Shown here in pieces: positions 1 through 13,382 of a DNA stretch of 64,000 nucleotides. The translations under genes and the position numbers were made by a program. The notes below the pieces were generated by a model that saw only the letters and a program-made list of their open reading frames with translations, made no database searches and was not told the DNA's origin. The stretch lies in NCBI GenBank assembly GCA_038380795.1, contig CM076268.1, positions 1,847,501-1,911,500 of the forward strand. Reading direction: 5' to 3'. Position 1 is the stretch's first letter. Every line of letters starts with the position of its first letter. This DNA comes from Pyrocephalus nanus (Eukaryota > Chordata > Aves > Passeriformes > Tyrannidae).

Positions 1-3000
1 GCTGTTATGTTACAGTGGTTTAAAAACTGTGTTTCCTGTGGTTTTATGCACAGCCAGTGCAAGGATTTTTATGGAGCATTGAGTTCAGTGAAATATCTTT
101 TCAAGAATGAACTTTTACTGGTGAATTTGGAAGCCCTGGGACTGGAATCCATCAGCAATCTGAGCTCTACTGCAGAAGAGATTTCTAGGAATGCAAAGGC
201 TGCACATTTTCCACCTCCCTTGGAAAGAAATGCCATTAACAGAGATGAGTTGAGGCTGGGTCTGAGCTCATCCCTGTCGTGAGTGCCAACTGGGACACAG
301 ATATTTGTCCATGAGGAACTGGACAGAAGAGAATTAGCTCATTCTGATAAGGTGTTGAGGACTTTGGGTCATTACCAACCTTCGTGGTGTTAGAGGGCTG
401 ACCTTGAAGGTAATGGTTCCACATCTATTTGACAATCATGAACCATCTGTGCCTCCCAGATGTCTTTTAGCTTCAGCCTAACAGTTCCTATAACTCATGA
501 GTAAGATAGTGGCATATTTTGTACCACAGAATGCAAAAGAAAAAGGTGCATATTCCATGTTGTAGCCTTGCTGGGTAATAAATGCCATTTCATAAAAGTG
601 GAGGTGTGGAAGCTTCTGTTGATGATTGCTAAAACTGAATGTATTGCCAGTTGGGGTGTGTTTTACAGCAACAACAAACATGTTTCCTGTACTCAAGACT
701 GGCATTTTTTTCCCTCCACTTGCCGTAATTACCAACTTCAGTCATTCCACCGAAGGCAGAAATCTGTACTTATCATTTAAGATATCTTCCATCGTGCCAA
801 TGGACGGCCTTAGAAGTCCTGCACCCTTTTGATGGCTCTGTATTGATTTGCTTGAATTCCACAGACGTTTAGGGAGGATAATGATAACAACTGACTCGGC
901 TCTAGACGTTGTGTTCCTGGCACCTGCCAAGTGTTCACTTAGCTGTTAAAAGACAGGATTAGGGATTGAAATTTAGCAACTCAAGCTTCTGTGCATTTAG
1001 AGAGATCTGCGCTGAAGGGCATTTTAGCCCTCAGGATTTACTGGATTAGTTAGGAGAGATTTATTAGAAGAACTACAGCTGCCCGAAATCGAGAAGCACA
1101 AACCCCAAACAACAAACACCCCAAACCCAAACACAAGTGGTTGCAGTCAAAAACGTGCTTAATGCACACTTGACTGGGAAGGTGAATAGGTATTTGTTGA
1201 GTACCTTCAGCAAAATAGCTCTCAAGCTCCACCTTACGAACTGCAAGGAGGACAGTGGGATTTCTCTTCTGTCCCAGAGTTTTTCCCAGTTCCTTAACAT
1301 TAAAAAAATAATTTTTTCAAAATGTGTAGCCTTGCGCCTTTTGACTGGGTTGAAGTGATGTGATGGAAGGTAGATGGTCTGCTACATCCTAGGTGAAGAA
1401 AATTCTCATCCTACAATTTGGCCATTACGTTGTTATTCCGTTGTGGAGTTTGAAATATTTTTCAACTAAACCTTGACTTCAGTCAATTCTCACTTCATAT
1501 TTTTGTTTAGATTTTTGTTTGTTAAGAAATATATGTGAGTGCAGAACTGATTTATTTTTTAAGAGAAATTCTTTTTGTAAAGCTTCAGAAGTAGAAATGG
1601 TCTATTGTTTAACATAACGACGATGAGGATGTACTCTGTTTACAGAAAATATACAATGCTGATTTGAAGAATGATTGAATTAGAGTCTTGCATCTGTTTT
1701 CATAATTTTTGTACTTATTCCTACGACCTGGAGCATCTTAAGGTGCCTGATTAATGCTAAAACATGTTAAATGTGGCCAGTCTTTCATCTGATCCACATG
1801 CACAGTGGCATTTGTCACTTAGAGGATGACTGAGGAAAGCAAATTGTTTTGACTGACTTGGGTTGATGTTTTTTTTTTTGAGATAAGCCAGTTGTAAAAG
1901 GATTTGTGAGCAAGTCTGATATTTTTACACAGGAGTGATGCCCTTAAAACAATGTTTTTCGTCTGTCCTGGAAAGAATTCAATGAGTGGTGGCTCAGAGT
2001 GAGCCTGAGGGGTGTCTTTGTTCCTTAGCAAAATACACGATGTTCTCTTTTAGGCATCTCTTACAAGGAAAACTTTGTGCATGTGTTTCAGAAGTTTTAG
2101 AAGGCCACACCATCTCTCTTGGTAGGAAGCTGGAATTTGGGTGTGCTGAAGTGTATTTAACCCAGTGATTTGTCAACAGCACATTGCTGATGTTTTGAGA
2201 GCTAATTGATTAAAAAGAGAGTGTTTCAGGGATTGCTTGGCCAAACCTCGAGCTCTTCAGTGCGTGTGGTGTGATTAAAATATGAATGTCATTTGGAGTA
2301 ATTGGATACCTTCCCTACAGCACAGTCTCATTAGCAGCCCCCCTTGGGAGTAAATGTTTATCTGCAGGCAAACACATCTATATTGCACACGTGTGAGTTT
2401 GCAGCATTGACCAATGCTGACATCTTTTCTGTGTGTGCCATTTTCAGATTCTGGTGTAAGTAAACAAAAGCTGTTTCTCTGCGTGTCGTGTTTCTCACAA
2501 GTTTCCAACATTAAGATATTAATCAGGTTATGAATATGCATGAGGCAGTTTAGCATGGAAAGTTCTTTCAGGAAGCTCTCTTTGTCGTGGGGTGGTGATC
2601 TGGGTATTGTGCATGTGTTGCCTTTATAAATGACACCGAGTATTGGCTTGTTAGCAAAGAAAGAAAATCAATTCTCTGAGGAAATTCTACAGTGCTGCAG
2701 TCTTGCTTTGCTCTTCTCACAGACTGTGCTTGCCTTTTCTCTCTCATATCGACTGGATTGCTGGAGGATAGACTGAGCTGAGAATCACGGGGAGCTGGAG
2801 ACCTGTAGGGAACACACACAAGATAGATTGAGAAGAAATCACCAGTCTGAGACATTAAGATTTATTTCTTCACTCTGACTCAAACACAAATCAGTTGGAC
2901 CAAGAATTGAAAGCCCCTTTTAAGCCTGGGCTCTGTACCTGAAGGTTTCAAAGTGAAGCAGGTGTTTTGCCACCTGAGCTTCTTGGTATTTTTGCGTCCT

Positions 3001-3680
3001 GCCTTCTCAATTTGAATTTCTGATAATTCTGACTTTGTTTGGAACCTGAGTTTTGACTTCTGATCCAAGCAGTTTTGGGCTTCATTTCTGTGTACTCTAA
3101 TTTCTCACCAAGAAAGAGAGAGCAATGCTTCTTTTACTCCCCCTTCCTTTACTTAATTGATAAATCCTGTGTTGTGAGGAAGCTAACACCCTTGAACAAC
3201 TCAGGAGCCCTTTCAGTGTTAGCTTCACAGCTGGTAATGATAATAAGAAACGAGAACGTTAAGATGTTTGCTAACCTGTTTAAAAACAGGTTTACATTGT
3301 TGTAAACTTGTTAAAATGAGGGAAAGATTCAGTTTTGTGGCACAGATTGAAGGCAAATTCATGGACTAGGGCTAACAAGGAGTTAAGGGAAAGACCTGCT
3401 CCAAAAAAAAGACAGCCTCTTTGGTGCTGAGGATCTGAGAACACGGATCAAAGCTTGCATGTGGAGCTCCAGTGGCAAGCAGCAGACTCGTTCCAGTGCT
3501 CAGCAGAGTCTGTGGCACCTTTGAAGTGATGGGAGAGTCAGAATGACAGGAGCTTCTGTAACTCCCTGAATGCAGCTGATACATCACAAAGCAACCTGAA
3601 TTTTCACTTGGCTCAGCACTGTGCCCTTGACAGGTTACTGTAAAAGCAAGAGGCCCTAAATATTTATTATACTTGGTGTA

Positions 3681-4175
3681 ATATGTGAAGCACAGGACAA
3701 AACAACCTAAGGTGTGAGGAGGGTTTGCTGGCAGGACTTGGGACCCTCGCTGGAGCAGTTGATGAAGAACTGCAGCCCAGGGGAAGGAGTTCCTGGAGGA
3801 CTGGGAGATGGATCCCACCCTGGAGCAGGGGAAGAGTGTGAGGAATCCTGCCCTGAGGGGGAAGGAGCTGCTGAGGCCACATGTGATGATCAGAACACAG
3901 CCCTCGTTCCTCACCCGCGGAGAGAAAATCAGATTAAAGGTGGGGGGAAGGTGTTCTGAGATTTAGATTTTATTTTCTCGTTCTCCTACTGTGAGTAGGC
4001 TGGTTTCCCCCACTCGAGTTTCTTTGGCCTGTGGTGGTAACTGTGGAGTGATCTCCATCTGTCCTTATCTCCACCCAAGAGCCTGGCAATATATTTTCTC
4101 TCCCCCATCCAGCTGAGGAGGGGAGGGATGAAGTGGCTCTGGTGGGTACTTGGCATCCACTCAGGGTCAAGCTGG
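3681..4175 (+). mobile_element. Avian ERV-type LTR relic, 5' truncated
   Basis: The sequence resembles the 3' part of an LTR family common in songbird genomes, as I remember it. An upstream segment with repeated 'ctggagcag...gaagaactgcagccc' units is followed by a T-rich stretch with polyadenylation-like sequence (3958-3976) and a terminal part around TCTGTCCTTATCTCCACCC and CAGCTGAGGAGGGGAG. It is diverged and lacks recognisable internal retroviral genes, so it is an old LTR fragment. The open frame antisense to it is not a gene. The exact family name cannot be given without a repeat library. Confidence 0.7.
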
Positions 4176-6819
4176 TGTTCAGCTTTGTTGAAGCTTCTGT
4201 TTCCATCGTTTTGGGATTGTGTTTATTGAAACTAGGGTGGGATTTTACTGACTTTGATAACAGTAATTCAGATGAAAGCGAGCCTGTCTTTTTGTGCAGA
4301 CTTTGGTCAGTGCAGAAGATAAACTGTTTTAACAGACTGTTATATCAATACTTCTAGATTGTGGAACAAATTTATTTCATTTGGCTTCCCTGAGTCCCTG
4401 TGGAGAGAGGAGAGGGAGGGAATGGAAGCTGGAAGGGGATTTAAATGGCAGGAATTCTAATTGTCCTGCTAATAGGATGGGATCTCCTGGCCAGTTGATC
4501 TCCATGGCTAAACTCACAGCTGAACACAGGCTCTAAAAGGATGTTATTGTAAATGCCAAAGCATCTGCTCCAGATTTTTTGAGGAGTAAATGGTGACTTT
4601 GTGTCTCTTCTTGTTGAATCCTATTTACTCACAGACTTTGACATTTGTATTTATTTGCTTCTAGCCTGATTGAGGGTGTTTTATAGTGAGTATGCTACTG
4701 AGACTGATGGGGGTTCTCATAGGGGAAATTCTTCATTAATAAATTGATTTTTATACTTTGACCTAAGCACAGTCAAGATATGACACAGCTGTGTTTCTGG
4801 TGGGAAACACTTTTAATAAAAAGGACAATCTTATTGCTGAGAATGCACTCATCTTGGCACAGTAAATCAGGATCTTTATGGTCTCCCAATCTGCCACTGA
4901 CTTTGAAAAGTGAGTGCTTGGAAGTAGCTGGCAGAATTATTGATGCTAAAAGTGGATTAAGAATTATATTTAGCGTGTCTTGTAACTTTTTTTGCGTAGT
5001 AAGGACCGTGCTGACACCGAGCAGGGGAGGCTTGAGTGCCACATCCAAATGGGCGAGGATTAATGGACAAATCTGACAGCTAAAGGCAGTGCTCATGGCC
5101 CCAGTTAAAAGTGTTGCTTGTGACCCACCAGTGAACAGCAGAGGCTTCTGCTTAAATGGTTAAGGAAGGCTTCTCTGGTTTCTGAATCAGAATAGCTGCT
5201 TTGCAGAAGATCCAATTACATTGTCTGCTTAGAAGAGACTTAAGTTGTCATCAGATGTGGCACTTGAACCGAGCTTTTTGTGGCTCTGTGGGTTTTAAGG
5301 CACTTTGCATCCACAAATGAATTTGTCATCGTTGGACCACAAGAAACTCTGTGACTGATGGAGATGATCCTGTTAAAAAAAAAAAAAGTTTAGGACTATT
5401 TTTCTGTTGAAAAAGCAGATTGCTACCATCACTGGGCATTGTATTTGTTTGTTTCTCTGAATTACAGAACAGTTTTACCATCCAAATGGCTAAATATTTT
5501 CCTTGTTAAAATGCCACTGAATTCTAATTAAAAGTGCATATAGATAAAGTGCATAAGTGGAAATTGTTTTACTGTGGGGTTGAGTAAGAGGGTTGACAAC
5601 TGGTGTTTTCACAGTTAAGTGGATGATTAAGATTAATTATGTAGGTGAATTCCAGAGAGCTGGGGAGAAGTGAGGGAGATGGTAAGAGTGGTATAGAAAA
5701 CATGTTTTTCTGAGTAAATGTAGAAATAATTGAGCTGATTAATCTAGAAATCTGAGGAGAGTAATTTTCACATGTAAGCAGCTCCACAAAGATGTGTGAA
5801 GAAGGCAAGCTGGTCCTCGTGTCCTTTGGGAATTGCACAGAAAGGAAAGATTTTTAAAATAGTAACAGGGGAAACTTCTTCTGAATGTGGGGAAATACCA
5901 ACTAAATTGTAAGGACTCGAGTGCTGTGATGGATTGCCTGAGGCACGGGTAGAATCCTCCACCAGTGGAAATTGGAATCAGCAAGTTTGCAGCGTGCAGG
6001 GAAGAGTTTAAAGACGTTGTAGCAAAATGTTATAGCAAGAGATTTTTGACTCACCTTGTTGGGCAGAAGAGGAAACAGCAGCACCAGTAGGAGGTTTTTT
6101 GGAGAGGACTGAGCAGAAGTTGAGTGATGCCTTGTGGAGGGCAGAGCCGTGCCAGATATGTGTGCTAAATATTCTGCCTTGGTGAGCCTGGGGGGTGGGG
6201 TAAATGAGACCCTGGGTTAGGGGAAATGTTCTGCTCTGCCATCTGGCAGCTCAGCAGTTCGCCCTGTTCGAGTGCAGAGTTTTAGTGCTGCTTTAGGTTG
6301 TGTGAGGGAGGTGTAAATGAAGGATTCGTGGCCCCCTGCCAAGGGTTGTGAGAGCCTGGCAAACAACAGAGGAGAGCATGGTTTGATATAAAGTGTTATA
6401 TTGTCATTAGCTGCCAATTGTCACTAATGGGAGAACAGAGCTAATAGCCTGTCTGTACTCTCACAGCCTTCACAGAGAGCATTAACAATTGCCTTCATCT
6501 GCTGTCCAAGGTGCTTTCCAGGAGTGTAACTATTGCTGTTGGACTTCAATTAATGTTACAAAGTGCAAAAAGGGTTGTTCTTATTCCCCATTATTGTAAC
6601 TTACTATTTTTTTTAAATAATTACTAATACTCTGCAGCAAGTTTTTTTTGGGCTGAGTGATTTTAATATAGTTGGATTTGATTGTGAATATCATTTAGCA
6701 GGTAGTGGTTTGTTTTTTTTTTTCCCCAAGAGAAAAAGGAAGTCATGGCCTACAGCAACTGTGAAGGAAAAACTGGAACAAACTCGTAAATTTGTATTAC
6801 ATTTACTAAATAACTTGGC

Positions 6820-6838
6820 AAAAAAAAAAAAAAAAAAA
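6820..6838 (+). repeat. 19-base A homopolymer in intron 1
   Basis: A run of 19 A not preceded by any recognisable retroposed sequence. It is simple sequence, or the tail of an unrecognised old insertion. Confidence 0.85.
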
Positions 6839-9800
6839 GTGTCTCGTAATTAATTCCAAAGTGTTTCGCTTTAAAATGCATTTTTTATTTAATCAAGTTG
6901 AATGGATGCCCAAACAAAATATTTAATTTCAGGGTTACGATCATATGCTTATGTTTGAACAAAAATGAATATTTTAATTTCACACAGAGAAACTCCTGCT
7001 GGAGCCTTCTAGACTGGGCCACAGTCTCTCTCTTCTGCTTTTTTATCAGCTCCTGAGTTTTTAGTCCAAAAAAAAAAAATGGTCTGAAAATGTGTTTTTA
7101 GGTAATGTACAGTTGCCAGCTTTGACACTTCTGAGAGCTACATCAGAGTCCATGTACCGAGGATTTCCTTTCCTTCTTCTTTCTCCTCCCCAAACACACA
7201 TTAAAATGACTTTTGTGAAATATTTATAGAGTATATTCATAGAGTATATATTTAATAAAAACAGAGCATCGAGGCAACAATTAATACCATAAATCGTGGT
7301 TTTTATTGACTAAAATGAGAGAGAATGCAATGAGAGCAGGAATCAACAGCCTTCACTCTGTTATACCTGTTATTTGTGTGAAACTCTCTCTGTCACAGCA
7401 CTGCAGCTGCACTGGGCTGTCTGATGTGTTGCACACTGGCACAGAAAGCAGCAGCTCTGACCTGTTTGCCTTGAGCTTGAAGTGCCCCCCTGTGAGCCGG
7501 GATCACAAGGACAGGGCTGCCTTTTCACCTCAGGAGCAGCCAAATGCCAAAACAAAGATGTTTTGGTTCCAGAAGGGTTTATTTTGTATTCTGCCGACCA
7601 GAAAGCCAAGATCGCTCTCAATATTAGCTCACAGAAAGTTTTAAAAATTCAAGCCAAAATGTGTGACTTTGAGTCATTTTGCAGTGATTTTTTTCCCTCT
7701 TTCAGTATAGCCACCCTTGTTTCCTGCTGCTCTGTTCGAAGCTGCAGTGCAGCATGAGCAGCTATCCCCTCTTTCTTCCTTTCACCTCGCTCATTTCCAA
7801 ATATTCCACTTCTTTAAGGAAGATGAGATGGTGAAAAGGTTTATCTAAACTAACTAAGTAGGTTACTGCCTGGAAAGCCGTTTTTATTCCCACTGAGTGT
7901 GAGTTTTCCAGGGTCAGTCACCTCACAGTGGCAATAAGGATGCTCAGTGATATTTAGTGCCTCTTGCTTTCTAAGTGCTCATCCCCTAAGCAAGGAGAAC
8001 CTATGGATTGGAAGTGCAGGGATTCTTCCAGGTGCACAAACTCCTTGTTCTTCTGCTGTTCATTCACACTCAGATGGTCCTTTCCCTTTCCTCTTAGCTT
8101 TAAATTATGTCACAGGAAGGAAATTGTTTACTTAGAGAGAGTTCAAATGCAGGGATTGAGAAAACAGAAGAAATGTAATTTAAGTACTAAGAAAACCAAC
8201 ATCAGGTTCTAAAACTCCAGGCTGTTCTTTCCTTTTCAGCTTTTCAAAAGATTGTCCGTTCGCTATTTCATTTCAGGCATTCTGAGGACATATATATCTC
8301 ATTTATGTGCTATTTCATAAACTGCAGGACTCCTGGTGTGAATCTATGTTGTTTTTAGTTCAAGATCTGAGCTTTTAGCTGAGCCAGGACTCCTCAGCTG
8401 TTGCCTCCTTGCTGATTCTTTTAACTCATATCGTTTCTTGAGTTCAGAAGGAACAAGAAGGAAGATTAAAATTTGAGAAAAAGTTTTGGGTCAGGTTTTA
8501 ACCCCTTTCTGTTCATGTATGGATTCAGTGTGGGTGCCTGTGGCACGAGTCACATGTGCTGTAGCAAATTTATGAATAGTAATTTAGAGAGCCTGACTGG
8601 CACAGGCTCCCCTCTTTGGGGGAACTCATTCCCTGATATATATCTGTAAAATCAGTGGGTATGGGAGGCAAATCTGGGAAACCTGCTAGTAAAGCTGAAG
8701 AAAAATACTGGAAAGTCCTTTCTCAGCACACCTGGGAAATATGACTGCTGTGGTAATCTCTACATTTATAAAACTGCATCAGAATTTATTCTCAATCCCT
8801 TCTTCATCAAAATGATTTCTCATATATCTGAAGGGCTAATGTGGGCATATATGCTAATTAAATGTCACATTACAATTGGCAGCTCATTTAAAATATTCAG
8901 ATGTATTTTCCATCAAGTCATAGTGACTCATCTGAAGTCAAACCTGCCCTCAAGAACCAGTTATCTACTTACCAGTGACCTTAATTAAAAAAGCCAAACC
9001 CACTGCTCTTCCCTTTGTCTTTATCAGCCCCAGGATTTAATTCCATTGACGTTTGGCTCCTCCCTAGATAAAAGGGCACCCACTGAATTAAAAGTGGGGA
9101 AAGCTGTGTACTTTCAGATCAGAGTACCAAATAGGGAGTGATATGAGGACTTTGTTTCTGGCTTCTCAAAAGTACAGGAATTAAAGAAGATCTGTCAACC
9201 TGCTCTGTTCCCACAGGTGTATTGGGCCCTGAATAGGGACTGAGTGAAAAATCCCTCCTGCAGCCTCTTCCTTAGCCCTTACTGTGTGCCAGGACCCCTC
9301 CCAGCCTTTGGAAAGACTTGTACCTGCAGACAGGAGGTTGCTGTGAATTCTCATCATCAGATCTCATTTCTGTGGCCGTGAAAGACATTCCTGAATTATC
9401 TTTGTTGGGTTTTCCTGCGGAATATTAAGTACTCTGTATCATGCAGGACACTCATGCCCAATAAAGCTCTATATTTTTTGTACATTGTTAATCAGAAGCA
9501 GTAGGTGCATGCACTGCATGGCATTGCACTGGGAAACAAAAGTTTTTAGCTGTGAAGATGGTAGAGATAATTTATTGATACAGCTGCTTCCATGATAGTG
9601 TGAGTGTGCATTACTTAATTGATTTTACTGCAGCTCAAAATGATGTTTGCAATAACACATTTCCATAAAAGCCTGGGAAGAATAAAACTCATAAACCCTT
9701 ACTTTCTGTTCTGATGTACACACTTCTTCTGCATTCAGTATCTATGGCGGTATAAATTCTAATATATTTTAAAAGTAACTCTTTTCTTTGATATCTGTGG

Positions 9801-12800
9801 AGAAGTTAAAGCTCTTCCTTTCCTACTTGAATGCTTGCCAGCAGAGTATACTTGGCATCTGTAATTACCAGTCCAGTTAATGAGCAAACTGCAGCATTAG
9901 GAGTCTTGCTTTGATACTGGTACTGGCACTTCTTACTGGAATTTTTTTTTTTCTTTTCTGTGAAACAGTGGCAGAAAACATCAAATCTCTTGATACCCAG
10001 TGTTGTTCCTTAACCATAGGGAAAGTTTCTTTTTCTATCCAACTACAGTTTATGTTATTGAAGTTATACTTTTGATTCCTATCAGCTTCTTCCTTGGTGA
10101 AACTGCAGTTCTTCATTAATAATTGAGTTTTGGTGTATTTGTGCACCCCTTCTTCGTGGCTGGGGAGCTGTGGATTTCCCAGGTTACTTTAGATGTTAAA
10201 TGTCTCACCTCTCTCTCCTTAAGCTAACCTCTGAGCTGACACCAAGCTGTCTCATGGTGCTGATGTGCACAGACAGCAGCATTTCAGAATCTGAACTCCT
10301 GCAGCTCCGTGGGGAGCAGGACGATGCTGATAAACCACAGGCATTGTTTCTTATCTCACCTCATCACTCTCCTCTGCTTCAGTTCTGTTAGTTCTGCATT
10401 CCAGCCACACACCATTTCAAGCTTTTCACATTTTGTCTGTCTTTGCAGGAGTTTGTAAAATAACCACTAAGAAGTTTGTTTTTCTTTTTTTCCTTTAATG
10501 TTACCTATAGGGAATAAACAAGGTTTTCTTATGGTGTGGAAATAAGTTATTCTCTCCAGGTATATCAAATAACATGACATGAAGGCATTTCCCACTATGA
10601 GCATGTTTCAGAATGGATAGGATGAAGTCTTGGATTCAAATGTGAGCAGAGAGGATGTGGATGAGCAGTGTTCACTGCAATGTGCACAGCTGATGTAAAC
10701 TGGGCTGTGTTCAGCCTGTGTCACTTGTGGGAAAGCCCTAAAGCAAATTCTGTCTTTCAGGATATAATTCTCTTATCTTCTCATCTGCTTTTATGGCTCT
10801 TCATTCAGAAGTTTGGGGCTGGGAATCTGTGGTGTGAGAACCCCTCACTGAGTTGTGTGTTGTGTAAATGCACTGTAAATAGGCCAGCCCATACAGAGCC
10901 CTGCTACCAACCTCAGCACCCCTGGCACTGCTCACAGCCATGCAGTTTTTGCACAATTTACCGTGGCAGGTACACCACAGGAGCTTTTACTGCTGGATTT
11001 GAGACCTGGTTTATGGATTACTCGAGCAAATGCCCATGTAAGAAGGGGGAAAACGGAGTTCCAGTAGCACAGTCACAGCTGACCTGTGTCTGTGGGAGAG
11101 GCTCCCACAAGTTCTGCAGTCAGGGAATGGTGGTCAGAGCCCAACTCTTTGTTCCACAAGCCCTCAGAGGTGTTTTACAAGAGAGGTCCGTGGCCACCTG
11201 CTCTGTCTTCATTGCTTGCTCCAATAGGGACTTGCATGCAAAGGCACTGGAGGATCAGATCTGCTTATCAATAGAAGGGAGGTGCTAAACAATACCTTAA
11301 ACATACCCTGCTGCTGCTTCAGAGAGATGAAAACCATCCTTGGAAGCTCAGGGCAAAAACTCTGTCAAGATATTTATGCAATGTTTGATTCATTCACTAC
11401 CAGTGAAAGGTTTCATAATAAATCCCTCCCCAAACATTGTAAGTCTCCACATTATCACAAAACTTCTGTTCACTTTTACCTGGGTCTGGCTGTGGATGTG
11501 GTGCCTGCATGAAATGATCCTAAAGGGCTCCATGCTGTTAAATGGAAATGAAGCTAATGAGCCTTGGAAGTGGAAGCAGGAATGTTGGGATGTCCGAAGG
11601 AACCGCAGGGATTTGGGCGCCTGTTGCTCAGGGGTGTTTTTAATGGAATTAGGGCTCCTTTTTCCCTTGGGTTCCTTTGAAAGTCACAGTTAAGGGCTCT
11701 TGAAGTGCATGGAAGTCCTTTTATGCCTGAAAAATGATGCCATCAGGCTGAAGTGTTCAAAATCTTGCTTGTCAAGCTGTTAAAAACGTTGACAAATAAA
11801 TATGTGAATCTGAAGAAAATCTCAGGCCAAAACCCAAGACTAAATGTTTATGTACTGATACAAAGTAAGGTTGTTTTTTTTTTTAAGGTAGTGCTGGCTT
11901 AGGAGCAGTGATAGACTGTACTTTTGGTTGGGATGAAGGGACATAAATCACCAAGTGTCAGGCAGCTTAGAAACCAGTATGTCCTGATGACTTTAACAGA
12001 GCACAGAGGGAATTGCCTTCAAGCTACTGAAATCTCATATCCAGTCACCCACTGGTGATGCTTTAAAAAAGAAGAGAATTGTTCTCTTATGAGTCTCGGC
12101 ATAAAAATTTAATTAGCAGTTGAGCTCTTTCAGAAGATTAAAAAAAAAAAAAAGTGATGTCTTTTTATACAGTCACTTTCTTTTAACTGTTTACTTTCCC
12201 TTTCTGTGTTGTTCACACAGAGATCTGCAGCCTTCTGCATCTATTTTTTTTTTTCTCCTTCGGTAGTGATTTTGAAATTATTTTATCCAGTTTCAGGAAT
12301 TTATTTATTTTTCATTTGTTTCAGCATATTTGAACACTGTTCTTGGAAGACATTCAGAACAAAAGTCAAAGAAATGAATGAATAATCAGATTTACATATG
12401 TAGTGGATACAAAACTGCTGCTGTTACATCAAATAATAACAATGATTACTGTCATTGACAGATTTGTTGACACTACTCATTCCATATATGAGTGCAGATG
12501 AGTATATATTAATCAGAAAATCAGTCCTCAACTGAAATCAGATATTATTTATATTATTTATTATAGTTTCATCTCATTAGTACATCTGTTATTTTGCTCT
12601 CAAAGGCATTAAATCTTATGACAGTTCATCATACCCAGACCTGTGACCCTACTCAGCAAGTGAACCCTTTCAACCAGCAGTTAATTGCTTTTATATATTG
12701 CCATCAGTATCTTTAAAGACTGAAACCAAAGATACTTTAGGACTCAGTTTAAATTGAAAACCAAAGTTGCTTGCATGGTCTAGGAATTGACCTTTATTTT

Positions 12801-13310
12801 TCTAGCTGAAGAAAGAAGTGTAAAATGAATTTTTCATACATGAGGTGGTTTATTTCCTGGAACTGTTCTTTAGAACTGTCTTACACTTTCATGTCTTGCA
12901 CAAGCCATTGTTTTTTTAAACTTGAAAAAAAATCAAGTTTTAAACTTAAAAAATTCAGGTTTTCTTTTTGAAAGACACTGAAACAAAGTGTTTTGACTCT
13001 TCTGAAGCTCACCCTGCACCTTCTTTGGAGAGCAGGGTCAGACTGTGGATTTGAAGAAGCTGAGTATAATAGCAAATACTCTCCTTGCAATACCAGACTC
13101 CTTAAGCTTCCAGAATAATCTTGTTGTCCATGTAGGTCACTGAAGGAAAAAAAAACCATTTTGTTACAAGTGACAGGGCTGTGCTTGACTTGTTTGGTCC
13201 TCAGATTTTATTTTCCTTTAGGAAGGGAAAGGAAGAAGGGGCCGGTTGGGGCTCTTTTGTACACTCTGTCCGGTGGGAGTCTGACTGTCCTCAGGTAAAA
13301 AGGGGGTCAG

Positions 13311-13382
13311 AAAATCACAGAAAATGTTGAGTTGGAAGAGACCTCTAAAGATGATGAAGTTCCAACCCCCCTGGGCAGTGGT
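13311..13382 (-). mobile_element. CR1 LINE 3'-end fragment
   Basis: On the + strand it reads AAATCACAGAAAATGTTGAG, then TTGGAAGAGACCTCTAAAGA, then a TTCCAACCCCCCTG tract. This is the reverse complement of the CR1 3' terminus. It is heavily 5' truncated, as is usual for CR1, and moderately diverged. Confidence 0.75.

Noticed and set aside
3372..3914. 180-codon minus-strand open frame
   Set aside because: More than a third of it is antisense to the LTR relic at 3681-4175. No recognisable domain; it is a by-product of a stop-poor repeat.
6820..6838. A19 tract as the tail of a processed pseudogene
   Set aside because: The upstream sequence shows no coding similarity and no flanking direct repeats were evident.
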